From: Actinoallomurus sp963850195
GTDB taxonomy: Bacteria; Actinomycetota; Actinomycetes; Streptosporangiales; Streptosporangiaceae
Assembly (NCBI GenBank): GCA_963850195.1
Contig: CAWKKD010000010.1
Coordinates: 62,001 to 126,000, forward strand
Length of the DNA: 64,000 nt
Reading direction: 5' to 3'
The notes beneath the pieces were generated by a model that had not been told where the DNA came from, ran no database searches, and saw only the letters and a program-made list of their open reading frames with translations. The translations under genes were made by a program, and so were the position numbers. Below are positions 16,513 through 24,305 of the stretch, one piece after another. How positions within the stretch are numbered: the stretch's first letter is position 1; each line of letters opens with the position of its first letter.

Positions 16513-17013
16513 ATGGTCGAGACGCTCGCATGCCGCACCCGTCCCCGCCTCACCGCCGCCGAGACGTCAGCCCTCGCGCTGTCGCTGGCCCATCTCGGCA
16601 CCGGCCCGCAGTCCGTCACCGCCCGACGAGCCCTGCGCCACCTGTTCGACGACCAGGAGGCACCGACCGATGTCATCGCCACCACCCTCGCCACGCTGAC
16701 CAGGCCCCTCGACCCCGACACCGCCCGCCGCGCCCGCGTCGCCGCCGGCGCCATCACCGCCCGCCTCGTCGTACGCCTCCACTACGCCGACGCGGGCGGC
16801 GGCATCACCGTCCGTGAGATCGAGCCGGTCACGTGCCTGGTGCACCGCGACCACTGGTACCTCATCGCCTGGTGCCGTCTGCGCCAGAGCATCCGCGCCT
16901 TCCGCTTCGACCGCATGCTCGCCGTCGAGGCGACCGAGATCCCCGCCCGCCCCCACCGCGCCGAGCGCTTCCTGCCCTTCCAGCCCAGGGTCAAGGTGGA
17001 GCCGATGAACTAG
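16513..17013 (+). CDS. WYL domain protein without an HTH domain
   Basis: A 166-residue protein consisting of a short helical N-terminus and a WYL domain: VRLHYADAGGGITVREIEPVTCLVHRDHWYLIAWC followed by IRAFRFDRM. WYL domains sense ligands or nucleic acids and usually sit behind an N-terminal HTH, which is absent here; the truncated N-terminus retains only part of the linker helices. A TATTAT hexamer at 16501-16506, 6 bases before the ATG, suggests a leaderless promoter; no Shine-Dalgarno is present. It may influence the divergent box operon, or be a decayed regulator. DNA binding by itself is doubtful. Confidence 0.75.
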   Translation: MVETLACRTRPRLTAAETSALALSLAHLGTGPQSVTARRALRHLFDDQEAPTDVIATTLATLTRPLDPDTARRARVAAGAITARLVVRLHYADAGGGITVREIEPVTCLVHRDHWYLIAWCRLRQSIRAFRFDRMLAVEATEIPARPHRAERFLPFQPRVKVEPMN

Positions 17014-17023
17014 CCGGACCATG

Positions 17024-17059
17024 CCGTCCCGGCGGGAGGCGCAGCCCCCGCCGGGACGG
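17024..17059. terminator. Strong hairpin terminator after the WYL gene
   Basis: CCGTCCCGGCGGG (17024-17036) and CCCGCCGGGACGG (17047-17059) form a perfect 13-bp stem with a 10-base loop, 10 bp after the WYL stop codon. The rest of the 17014-17305 spacer shows no gene; it must hold the promoter of the ArsR gene. Confidence 0.8.
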
Positions 17060-17305
17060 TCCGGCGCCGCCCGATCCGCACCGCGCGGCCGTTTCCGTTA
17101 CTCGTCGAGGCGTCGGATCCGCGCGGCATCGTGGTCGGGCCGTGTCCCGACACCCACACGCCGCGCTCGGAGCCGTCGGACGGATTGGCCTCCCATCGCT
17201 CGCGGGCGAGCTTCGCGTGCCCCCACCGGAACCGTTCTGCGAAGCGGGGGCCGGCTGTGTTTCAATCGGGCCGGAATGTCGCTGTCCGCGTAGGGAGCGG
17301 TGCTG

Positions 17306-18301
17306 GTGCTGCGTATCCACCTCACTGCCGATGACCTGGCCCGGGTCCGGGTATCGGTGCTCGGGGCGCTGGCGGAGGCGCAGTTGAGCCTTCGGGTACT
17401 GAAGCGGCAGGACAACGCCGCGCTGTTCGGCGGGTGGCGTGAGACGGCGCGGAAAGGGTTGCCGTCGAGCACGGCCCCGCTCGCGCGGTTTCTGGCGCAT
17501 CCGACGATGGGGCTGGTCGACCTTTTCACCCTCGCCGGTGGTCCGCTGCGGGATCCCGAGGAGATGGAAGACCGCGTCTCCGGCATGCCGCTCGAGCCGC
17601 TCCGCCTGGAGGTCGAGTCCTTTCCCCGGCTGGCGGCGCGCCGTCCCGCGTGGCTCGGCCGGCTTGGTCACGACGCCGAGGACTCCGCACGCCTGGGGAG
17701 CGCCCTTCGCGCCTGGTACGACCACGGTCTCGGGCCGCACTGGGACCGGATCCGGAATCATCTGGAGGGCGAGCGAACCGCGTACGCCAGGTTCGTGGTC
17801 GATGGGGGCGTGCAGGCGTTGCTCGGCAGCCTCCGGCCGGCCGTTCGGTGGAGTCCGCCCGTCCTGGAGATCCCCGCGTACCGGCCGTACGGGCCGTACT
17901 CCGAGATTCATCTGGGCGGACGTGGGCTCACCATCGCGCCGTCGTTCTTCGCCTGTGCGGCCGCCGCGCTGTACATGCCGATGGACGACCCGGACGGTCC
18001 GATGCTCCTCATGGTCCCGGCCCTGCGCGACCCGGTCGCGGCGGCCGGCGTCTGGGCCGACCGGTCCCGCACCGATCCGCTCGCCACGCTGCTCGGCCGG
18101 ACCCGGGCGGCGGTGCTCGAAAGCATCGGCGACGGGTGTACGACGGGCAGCCTCGCGGTACGGCTGCGCATCTCTCCCGCGGGAGCCAGCCAGCACGCCA
18201 CCGTGCTACGGCAGGCCGGTCTGATCGGGTCGAGGCGTGATGGCGGCCGGGTCTTCCACCACCTCACCGAGCTCGGCATCGCCCTGCTCAGCGGGCGGTA
18301 G
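17306..18301 (+). CDS. ArsR-type winged-helix transcriptional regulator (long actinomycete form)
   Basis: A 331-residue protein. Residues up to about 255 form an actinomycete-specific domain of unknown function with RIHLTADDLARVRV at the start and PSFFACAAAALYMPMDD in the middle; the C-terminal 65 residues form an ArsR-like winged HTH (RTRAAVLESIGDGCTTGSLAVRLRISPAGASQHATVLRQAGLI). GTG 17306 is chosen because AGGGAG lies 8 bases upstream; the GTG at 17300 is too close. It ends 5 bp from the acyl-CoA ligase stop (convergent). These proteins usually act locally, but the target is not clear here. Confidence 0.82.
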   Translation: MLRIHLTADDLARVRVSVLGALAEAQLSLRVLKRQDNAALFGGWRETARKGLPSSTAPLARFLAHPTMGLVDLFTLAGGPLRDPEEMEDRVSGMPLEPLRLEVESFPRLAARRPAWLGRLGHDAEDSARLGSALRAWYDHGLGPHWDRIRNHLEGERTAYARFVVDGGVQALLGSLRPAVRWSPPVLEIPAYRPYGPYSEIHLGGRGLTIAPSFFACAAAALYMPMDDPDGPMLLMVPALRDPVAAAGVWADRSRTDPLATLLGRTRAAVLESIGDGCTTGSLAVRLRISPAGASQHATVLRQAGLIGSRRDGGRVFHHLTELGIALLSGR

Positions 18302-18305
18302 CGGA

Positions 18306-19970
18306 TCAGTCCAGGATCTCGGCCCGCAGACGGGTCTTGAGGATCTTTCCGCCCGGGTTGCGGGGGAGTTCGCCGTCGCGGAACCAGACGTGGGCGGGCA
18401 CCTTGAAGGCGGCGATCCGTTCGCGCAGGAACGCGCGCAGGCCGTCGGCGTCCAGGGCCGTGTCCGGCCGCAGGCAGACGACCGCGCCGACCTCCTCGCC
18501 GAGCACCTCGTGCGGGACGCCGATGACGGCGGCGTCGGCGACCGCCGGGTGTTCGTACATCGCGGCCTCGACCTCGGCGCAGTAGACGTTCTCCCCGCCG
18601 CGGATCAGCATGTCCTTGGCGCGGTCGACGATGTAGACGAACCCCTCGTCGTCGACGCGCGCCAGGTCGCCGCTGTGGAACCACCCGTCGACGAACGCCT
18701 CCGCGGTGGCCTCCGGGCGGTTCCAGTAGCCCTTGATGATGTTGGGCCCCTTGATGAGCAGCTCGCCGACCTCGCCGATCGGCAGCTCGTCACCGGCCGG
18801 GTCGACGACCTTCACGTCGCAGACGGCGACCGGCGGGCCGACGCTGTCGGGGTGCTCGAGGTAGTTGACGCCGCTGTTGTACGTCGTGACCGACGACGTC
18901 TCGGTCAGCCCGTAACCATTGCCGGGAGTCCGCTCCGGGAGGAGTTCCTTGATCTTCTCCACCAGCGTCGGGGCGGCGGGCGCACCGCCGTACGAGACGT
19001 TGGTGAGGGTCGAAGTGTCGTACCGGTCGAAGTCCGGCGAGGTCAGCACCTGCCAGGCCATCGTCGGTACGCCGCCGAACATCGTGACCTTCTCGCGTTC
19101 GATGAGCTCGAGCGCGCGCTGGGCGTCCCACTTGCGCATCAAGACGATCGTGCCGCCGGTCAGCGCCGTGGTGATCAGGACCGAGTGGCAGCCGGTCGCG
19201 TGGAACAGCGGCACGCTCAGCAGGCTGACGCGTTTCTGTGGCGCGGCGACCTCGTCGAGCGTGGCCCCGGCGCGTACGCCGGCGCCCATCATCGCGTACG
19301 CGAGACTGATCGGGTTCGTGGTGATGTTGCGCTGGGTGCCGAGCGCGCCCTTGGACCGGCCGGTCGTGCCCGACGTGTAGAAGATCGTGGCGTCGTCGTC
19401 CGGGGCGATGTCGGCGTCGGGCAGCGTGTCGCCCAGCGTGCCGAGCACCGACTCCCACGTCTCGGCGCCCCCGCCCGAACCGCGTACGACGATCGTCGTG
19501 AGGTCGAGCCCGGCCAGCGCGTCGGTGAGACGCTCCACGCGCTCCTGGTCGGCGACGAGCACCTTCGCGCCGCTGTCCCGCAGGCCGTACTCCAGCTCCA
19601 GCGAGGTCCACCAGGCGTTCAGCGGTACGACGACCGCGCCGACCGCGGCGGCGCCGAAGAAGGCGGCGGACCACTCGGGGAAGTTGCGCATCGCGATCGC
19701 GACCCGGTCGCCCTTGCGGACGCCGCGCTCGGCGAGCCGCTGCGCGAACGTCGCCGCCTGCCGGAAGTGCTCCTCGAAGGTGGTGCGCTCGTCCTCGTAC
19801 ACGAGGTAGGTGGCGTCGCCGTGGAACCGGCTGATCTCCAGGATGTTGCGCAGCGACGGCGGGGCGTGCTTCCAGGTCCGCGTGGGCACACCGCGGATGT
19901 CGACCTCGTCCATCTCGAACAGCTGTCCCGGTGCGGTCAGGGTCGTCTTCACGTCTTCCAGGCTTTTCAC
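18306..19970 (-). CDS. Acyl-CoA synthetase (class I AMP-forming ligase)
   Basis: A 554-residue long-chain or aryl acyl-CoA ligase. Motifs in order: AIAMRNFPEWSAAFFG, A3 loop IFYTSGTTGRSKGA, NGYGLTETSS, A7 WFHSGDLARVDDEGF, A8 RAKDMLIRGGENVYCAEVE, and A10 PRNPGGKILKTRLR with the catalytic Lys. GTG 19970 overlaps the stop of the acyl-CoA dehydrogenase (GTGA). Third gene of the kinase-dehydrogenase-ligase operon; the product would be the CoA thioester oxidised by the neighbouring dehydrogenase. The acyl group is unknown; the operon type suggests branched or unusual acids. Confidence 0.9.
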   Translation of the reverse strand: MKSLEDVKTTLTAPGQLFEMDEVDIRGVPTRTWKHAPPSLRNILEISRFHGDATYLVYEDERTTFEEHFRQAATFAQRLAERGVRKGDRVAIAMRNFPEWSAAFFGAAAVGAVVVPLNAWWTSLELEYGLRDSGAKVLVADQERVERLTDALAGLDLTTIVVRGSGGGAETWESVLGTLGDTLPDADIAPDDDATIFYTSGTTGRSKGALGTQRNITTNPISLAYAMMGAGVRAGATLDEVAAPQKRVSLLSVPLFHATGCHSVLITTALTGGTIVLMRKWDAQRALELIEREKVTMFGGVPTMAWQVLTSPDFDRYDTSTLTNVSYGGAPAAPTLVEKIKELLPERTPGNGYGLTETSSVTTYNSGVNYLEHPDSVGPPVAVCDVKVVDPAGDELPIGEVGELLIKGPNIIKGYWNRPEATAEAFVDGWFHSGDLARVDDEGFVYIVDRAKDMLIRGGENVYCAEVEAAMYEHPAVADAAVIGVPHEVLGEEVGAVVCLRPDTALDADGLRAFLRERIAAFKVPAHVWFRDGELPRNPGGKILKTRLRAEILD

Positions 19971-21238
19971 GAATCCACTCCGTACTTCGCGCGCGCTGCT
20001 GCGATCTTGTCCGGCAGGTACTCGGTGGGCCAGGGGCCCGTGGCGGGCTCGTAGTCGCGCAGGACCCGGCGGGCGATCGACGCCTGGTGGACCTCCGTGG
20101 GGCCGTCCATGATCCCCATCAGTGGTGCCGACTGCCAGAGCCGGGCCAGAGGTGTGTCGTTGGAGACGCCGAGCGCGCCGTGAAGGTGCATCGCCCGGTA
20201 GACGACGTCGTGGAACACCCGCGCCGCCGCCACCTTGCACGCCGCGATCTGGGTACGCGCCTCGCGGGTCGAGGACTGGTCGATCAGCCAGGCCGTGTGC
20301 AGGATCATCAGCCGGAACTGCTGGATCTCGATGTGGGAGTCGGCGATCGCCGCCTGGACGAGCTGCTTGCCGGCCAGCGTGCCGTCGAAGGTCTCGCGGG
20401 ACAGCGCGCGCTCGCACATCATGTCGAACGCCTTCTTGACCGCCGCGACCGTACGCATCGCGTGGTGGATCCGCCCGCCGCCGAGCCGCGCCTGCGAGAT
20501 CGCGAACGCCCCGCCGACCTCGCCGAGCAGCGCGTCCGGGCCGACCCGCACGTCGTCGTAGCGGATGTGGGCGTGCCCGCCGTCGCGGTGGCCCATCGTC
20601 GCGATGTCGCGGACGATCTCGACGCCCGGGGTGTCGCCTGGCACCAGGAACATCGACATCCGCTGGTACGGGTGCGCGTCCGGGTCGGTCACCGCCATCA
20701 CGATGAGGAAGGCCGCGTTCGAGGCGTTGGAGGTGAAGAACTTCTCGCCGGTGATCACCCAGTCGTCGCCGTCGCGGACCGCGCGCGTACGGAACAGCCG
20801 GGGGTCCGAGCCTCCTTGCGGCTCGGTCATCGAGTACGCGGAGAAGCACTCGCCGTCGAGGAGGGGCTTGAGGTAGCGCGCCTTCTGCTCCTCGGTGCCG
20901 TACGTCGCGATGATCTCGGCGTTGCCGGTGTCCGGAGCCTGACAACCGAAGATGATCGACGCCCAGGGCGAGCGCCCGATCAGCTCGTTCATCAGGGCGA
21001 GCTTGAGCTGGCCGTAGCCCTGCCCGCCCAGCTCGGGGCCGAGATGGCAGGCCCACAGGCCCTGCTCGCGTACCTGCTGCTTCAACGGCTCGACGATCGC
21101 CCGCAGCTCGTCGTCGAGCGGCGCGTACGCCTTACCGCCGAAGACCAGGTCCAGCGGCTCGACCTCGTCCCTGATGAAGACGTCCATCCAGTCCAGCTTC
21201 GCCTGGAACTCTGGTTCGGTCGAGAAGTCCCACATCAT
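19967..21238 (-). CDS. Acyl-CoA dehydrogenase
   Basis: A 423-residue flavoenzyme introducing a 2,3 double bond in acyl-CoA. Signature regions: FSAYSMTEPQGGSDP (FAD/substrate contact), WVITGEKFFTSNAS, and the C-terminal QRMSM..., MHLHGALGVSNDTPLARLW and IMDGPTEVHQASIARRVL. In ACAD11/FadE36-type enzymes that accompany APH-fold kinases, this same architecture acts on 4-hydroxy or otherwise substituted acyl-CoAs. The start is the ATG at 21238 or 21235 after GGAGGG; the first overlaps the kinase stop (ATGA). Middle gene of the operon. Confidence 0.92.
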   Translation of the reverse strand: MMWDFSTEPEFQAKLDWMDVFIRDEVEPLDLVFGGKAYAPLDDELRAIVEPLKQQVREQGLWACHLGPELGGQGYGQLKLALMNELIGRSPWASIIFGCQAPDTGNAEIIATYGTEEQKARYLKPLLDGECFSAYSMTEPQGGSDPRLFRTRAVRDGDDWVITGEKFFTSNASNAAFLIVMAVTDPDAHPYQRMSMFLVPGDTPGVEIVRDIATMGHRDGGHAHIRYDDVRVGPDALLGEVGGAFAISQARLGGGRIHHAMRTVAAVKKAFDMMCERALSRETFDGTLAGKQLVQAAIADSHIEIQQFRLMILHTAWLIDQSSTREARTQIAACKVAAARVFHDVVYRAMHLHGALGVSNDTPLARLWQSAPLMGIMDGPTEVHQASIARRVLRDYEPATGPWPTEYLPDKIAAARAKYGVDS

Positions 21239-22281
21239 CCCTCCATGAAGGTGAGGGCACGGGCGAACAGCCCGAGCGTCGTCGTGTGCAGCAGGTCGCC
21301 GACGTCCTTGGGCGCCTTGCCGGCGCACGCGCGCGCGTGCGTGCCCTCCAGCACGATGCCGAGCTTGAAGCAGGCGAGCACGGTGTACCAGGTGAGCGCG
21401 GACAGGTCGCGGTCCGAGCGCTCGGCGTACACGGCGGTGAGCTCGCCGGTGGAGGGCAGCCCGCCGGCCGTCGCGATCGCGCCGGACAGTAGCGCGGTCT
21501 CCGCGCCGGGCCAGGTCGCGATCAGCCACCCGAGGTCGAGCAGCGGGTCGCCGATCGTGCACATCTCCCAGTCGACGATCGCGGCGACCTCGGGGCCATC
21601 GACGTCGTAGAGGAGGTTCGCCAGGTGGTAGTCGCCGTGCATGATGCCGGGCCGCCAGGTCGTGGGCCGGTGTTCCTCAAGCCAGGCCGCGACGGCCTCG
21701 AGGCCCGGGATCTCCGGCCCGGGGTAGCCGTCGAGCGCGTCGTAGGAGGCCAGCTCGGACAGCCAGCGGCCGACCTGACGCTCGAGGAACCCCTCCGGTC
21801 GGCCCAGGTCGCCCAGGCCCACGGCGACGTGGTCCACCGCGCCCAGCTCGGCGAGCGCGGACGCGGCCTCGAGGCCCATCCGGTGCCGTACGTCCGCGTC
21901 GTCCTCGTGGAGTTCGGGCAGCGTGACGGTGGCGTTGAAGCCGCGCACCGACTCCATGAGGTAGAAGACCGCGCCGCCCATGACGGTCTCGTCGGGGCAG
22001 GCCGCGATGAGTCTCGGCGCGCGCACGGCGGTGTCGCCGAGCGCGGCCAGCACCCGAGCCTCGCGCCGCAGCACGTCGTTGCTCCGTGGCCGCAGGTGCG
22101 CGGGCGGGCGGCGCAGGACGTACTCGCGACCGCCGCGCCAGAACCTGACCAGGACGTTCTGCGTGCCGCCGCCGAGCCGCTCGACCTTCTCGAAGCCGCC
22201 GCCGGGCAGGCCGTGGCCGTCCATCCAGTCCGCGAGAACGCCGAAGTCGACGAGGGCGACGTCGATGTGATCAGGCTGCAT
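21235..22281 (-). CDS. APH-fold phosphotransferase (ACAD10/11-type kinase domain protein)
   Basis: A 348-residue aminoglycoside phosphotransferase-fold protein. Kinase landmarks are GGGTQNVLVRFWRGGREYVLRRPP near residues 37-60, the catalytic loop IMHGDYHLANLLYD, and the metal-binding IVDWEMCTIGDPLLDLGWL. Coupled by 4-bp overlap with an acyl-CoA dehydrogenase, it resembles the kinase half of mammalian ACAD10/11 and mycobacterial FadE36 partners, where the kinase phosphorylates a 4-hydroxyacyl-CoA to make a leaving group. This makes hydroxyacyl catabolism the best guess. An antibiotic-resistance role is unlikely in this context. Confidence 0.87.
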   Translation of the reverse strand: MQPDHIDVALVDFGVLADWMDGHGLPGGGFEKVERLGGGTQNVLVRFWRGGREYVLRRPPAHLRPRSNDVLRREARVLAALGDTAVRAPRLIAACPDETVMGGAVFYLMESVRGFNATVTLPELHEDDADVRHRMGLEAASALAELGAVDHVAVGLGDLGRPEGFLERQVGRWLSELASYDALDGYPGPEIPGLEAVAAWLEEHRPTTWRPGIMHGDYHLANLLYDVDGPEVAAIVDWEMCTIGDPLLDLGWLIATWPGAETALLSGAIATAGGLPSTGELTAVYAERSDRDLSALTWYTVLACFKLGIVLEGTHARACAGKAPKDVGDLLHTTTLGLFARALTFMEG

Positions 22282-22313
22282 CCAGGGGAAACCTCCGCGC
22301 CGCGAGCCTATGA

Positions 22314-22344
22314 TTCAGTTGCATTAAAGGTCAATGTGCTTGAA
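22314..22344. promoter_or_regulatory. Imperfect operator dyad between the kinase operon and tetR
   Basis: The 31-bp element has outer arms TTCAGTTGCATT and, in inverse, TTCAAGCACATT, sharing TTCA-N4-CATT on both sides. It lies between the divergent kinase operon (start 22281) and the TetR gene (start 22353). This is the expected place for the TetR operator and is notably AT-rich. Confidence 0.5.
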
Positions 22345-22352
22345 TTGTTACC

Positions 22353-23003
22353 GTGGTCACGACGGGGCAAGGCACGCGTGAGCGCCTCATCGAGGCGGCC
22401 GAACGCCTCTTCGCCTCCGAGGGCGTCAACGGCGTCAGCCTGCGGGAGATCGTCCGCGAGTCCGGCGCCCGCAACGTCACCGCCCTGCAGTACCACTTCG
22501 GCGGGCGCGACGGCCTCCTGCGCGCGGTCCTCGATCGCCATCACCGCGACGTCGAGATCGGCCGGCACGCGCTGCTCGACGCGTACGAGGCCGAGCACAC
22601 CGGTGACCTGCGCACACTCGCCGCGATCCTGGTCCGTCCCCTCGCCGGGAAGCTCGCACATCCGGGTGGCCGCGCCTACCTGCGGATCTTCGGCGAGCTT
22701 CTCAACCGCCCCGAGCCCGTCATCGACCAGGCGAGCCTGCGCGACCCGTCGGACAGCGTGTTCCGCTGGCGGGCCCTGATCGCGCCGCTGCTGGAGGAGG
22801 ACGCCACCCGCCTGCACCGCAGGTTCGTGGCGCTGCGGTTCACCGCGACCGAGCTCGCGCGCCGGGCCGAGTCCGGCCCGCACGCCGACGACCGGCTCTT
22901 CACCAGCCATCTCATCGACCTCGTCGCCGCTCTCCTGCTCGCACCGTTGTCCGCGGAGACCCTCCGGCTGGCCGCCGAGCGCGACCGTCACCGCGGCGAG
23001 TGA
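22353..23003 (+). CDS. TetR family transcriptional regulator
   Basis: A 216-residue TetR protein. The HTH lies in residues 8-55 (RERLIEAAERLFASEGVNGVSLREIVRESGARNVTALQYHFGGRDGLL); the all-helical ligand domain follows. GTG 22353 is the start. It is divergent from the APH kinase/acyl-CoA dehydrogenase/ligase operon and most likely represses that operon and itself until an acyl-CoA inducer binds; the inducer is inferred, not seen. Confidence 0.92.
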   Translation: MVTTGQGTRERLIEAAERLFASEGVNGVSLREIVRESGARNVTALQYHFGGRDGLLRAVLDRHHRDVEIGRHALLDAYEAEHTGDLRTLAAILVRPLAGKLAHPGGRAYLRIFGELLNRPEPVIDQASLRDPSDSVFRWRALIAPLLEEDATRLHRRFVALRFTATELARRAESGPHADDRLFTSHLIDLVAALLLAPLSAETLRLAAERDRHRGE

Positions 23004-23036
23004 GCTTCCGGTCAATGGTTCACCAGGAAGATCAAC

Positions 23037-23050
23037 CGTGTCCGGACACG
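23037..23050. promoter_or_regulatory. Perfect 14-bp palindrome CGTGTCCGGACACG
   Basis: The palindrome lies 34 bp after the TetR stop and 50 bp before the small Cys/His protein at 23101. It could be a regulator site for the small gene, or part of a weak terminator. Only the symmetry is observed. Confidence 0.35.
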
Positions 23051-23100
23051 CCCTCTCAGGAACGTGTCCAGGTGGTTACACTCCGTGTACGGTTTCGGCC

Positions 23101-23271
23101 GTGGAGAACCTCCGGATAGGTGTGGTCGCGGTCGAGCACGACGACCAGACCACCCACGATTCCCTGAGCTGTTCGGTGTGCTCGTGGCAGTTGGGCGTGT
23201 CACCGCGCGAGTACGCGGTGCGCATCGCGCACCGCCATGACGACTCGCACCAGAGCCCTGCCGACTGTTAG
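23101..23271 (+). CDS. Small Cys/His-rich protein of unknown function
   Basis: A 56-residue protein (GTG 23101; GTG or ATG codons further upstream in frame are possible starts). A central CSVCSW pair and HRHDDSH, plus a C-terminal Cys, could bind one zinc ion. An acidic, polar composition and the absence of a membrane segment suggest a small cytoplasmic protein. The stop codon TAG at 23269-23271 coincides with the first three bases of a palindromic repeat. No family was recognised; it could also be a non-coding stretch. Confidence 0.45.
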   Translation: MENLRIGVVAVEHDDQTTHDSLSCSVCSWQLGVSPREYAVRIAHRHDDSHQSPADC

Positions 23272-23334
23272 GGCATGACTGACAGATCCCTGTCCCGCCG
23301 CTCGCTACGAACGGGACCTGTCAGCCACGCCCTA
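23269..23334. repeat. Palindromic repeat with TAG ends, likely bidirectional terminator
   Basis: 17-bp arms TAGGGCATGACTGACAG (23269-23285) and the inverse of TAGGGCGTGGCTGACAG (23318-23334) agree at 15 of 17 positions. Inside is a second stem GTCCCG/CGGGAC. The outer TAG on each strand is the stop codon of the two converging genes (23271 on plus, 23332-23334 on minus). A shorter copy of the same 17-mer is at 37148-37174. Confidence 0.7.
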
Positions 23335-24273
23335 GGCGACCGCGCGTACGGCCAGGTCGACGAGGCCCTCGCCGGTCATTCCCGGCCAGCCGTGCACCTT
23401 CGCGCGCCATTCGGCGGGTACGGACGACGCGCCGTGGCGGGCTCCCAGGAGCGCGCCCGCGATGGCGGCGACCGTGTCGGTGTCGTTGCCGGCCCGTACC
23501 GCGGCGGCCAGGCCGTCGGTCAGCGTGGACGTCGAGCGGATCGCCGACCAGGCCGCCTGCAGTGCGGGCACGACGAACCCGTTCGGGCTGAACCGCGACG
23601 GCGGCGCCGACGACGCCTCGCCGAGCCGGTCCGCCCAGTACGCGCGCCGGTCCGCGGGCAGCAGCGCCAGCCCCTCCTGCACACCGTCGAGGACGCCGTC
23701 GAGCACCGCGCGCCGTACACCGGAACACCACAGCACGCACGCGTCGCCCGCGAGGTCGTCGTAGTGCGTCAGCGAGCTGACCAGGCGCGCGGCCTCCGCC
23801 ATCCCCGCAGGATCGGAGAGGTACGGGAGTGCGACGACGCCCGTGCGCATCAGCGAGCCGTTCCCGGCACTGTGCCCGGTGCGCCGGTGCAGTGACGCGG
23901 CGGTCTCCCGCATCACCGGCGACAGGCCGCCGGCCTTGCCGGTGGTGGACAGCACCGCGCGGGTCTGGTTGCCGATGTCGCTCGCGCCCTCCCGGTACCA
24001 GCGCAGGAAGCGTTCGGCGATGCCGTCCAGCGCCGGCTCGGAGGTCAGGTCGCGGCCCAGCGCGGCGACCTCCGCGACGCACACGTGCATCTGGGTGTCG
24101 TCGCTGTACTCGCCCGGTTCGTACGGGCCGAGACCTCCGCCGATCATCTCCGGCGTCGCGGAGTCGGGCAGCCGCTCCTCGAACTCGTACGGCACGCCGA
24201 GCGCGTCACCACAGGCCGCGCCGAGGAGTACGCCGGCCGCCCGGTCGCGCTGTTCACTGGTGAGGATCACCAC
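23332..24273 (-). CDS. ADP-ribosylglycohydrolase family protein
   Basis: A 313-residue all-helical hydrolase that removes ADP-ribose from proteins or small molecules using two magnesium ions. Metal-site motifs are complete: GAACGDALGVPYE near residue 19, YSDDTQM near 56-62, HSAGNGSLMR in the middle, and GNDTDTVAAIAGALLGARHG near the C-terminus. GTG 24273 (or GTG 24270) is the start. The stop codon is built into the palindromic repeat at 23269-23334. No ADP-ribosyltransferase gene is adjacent, so its target is unknown. Confidence 0.92.
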   Translation of the reverse strand: MVILTSEQRDRAAGVLLGAACGDALGVPYEFEERLPDSATPEMIGGGLGPYEPGEYSDDTQMHVCVAEVAALGRDLTSEPALDGIAERFLRWYREGASDIGNQTRAVLSTTGKAGGLSPVMRETAASLHRRTGHSAGNGSLMRTGVVALPYLSDPAGMAEAARLVSSLTHYDDLAGDACVLWCSGVRRAVLDGVLDGVQEGLALLPADRRAYWADRLGEASSAPPSRFSPNGFVVPALQAAWSAIRSTSTLTDGLAAAVRAGNDTDTVAAIAGALLGARHGASSVPAEWRAKVHGWPGMTGEGLVDLAVRAVA

Positions 24274-24305
24274 TGTGCGACGTACGGACGGCCGGCCTGG
24301 TTCCG

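Noticed and set aside
18237..20054. 605-codon plus-strand frame opposite the acyl-CoA ligase
   Set aside because: Antisense shadow; the minus-strand frame has complete A3, A7, A8 and A10 motifs.
19971..21056. Extension of the acyl-CoA ligase to 916 residues (fusion with dehydrogenase region)
   Set aside because: The extra part is a shifted frame of the acyl-CoA dehydrogenase, Arg-rich and without motifs; GTG 19970 with GTGA overlap is a better start.
21235..22281. Aminoglycoside resistance kinase
   Set aside because: Operon coupling with acyl-CoA dehydrogenase and ligase points to the ACAD10/11-type kinase, not drug resistance.
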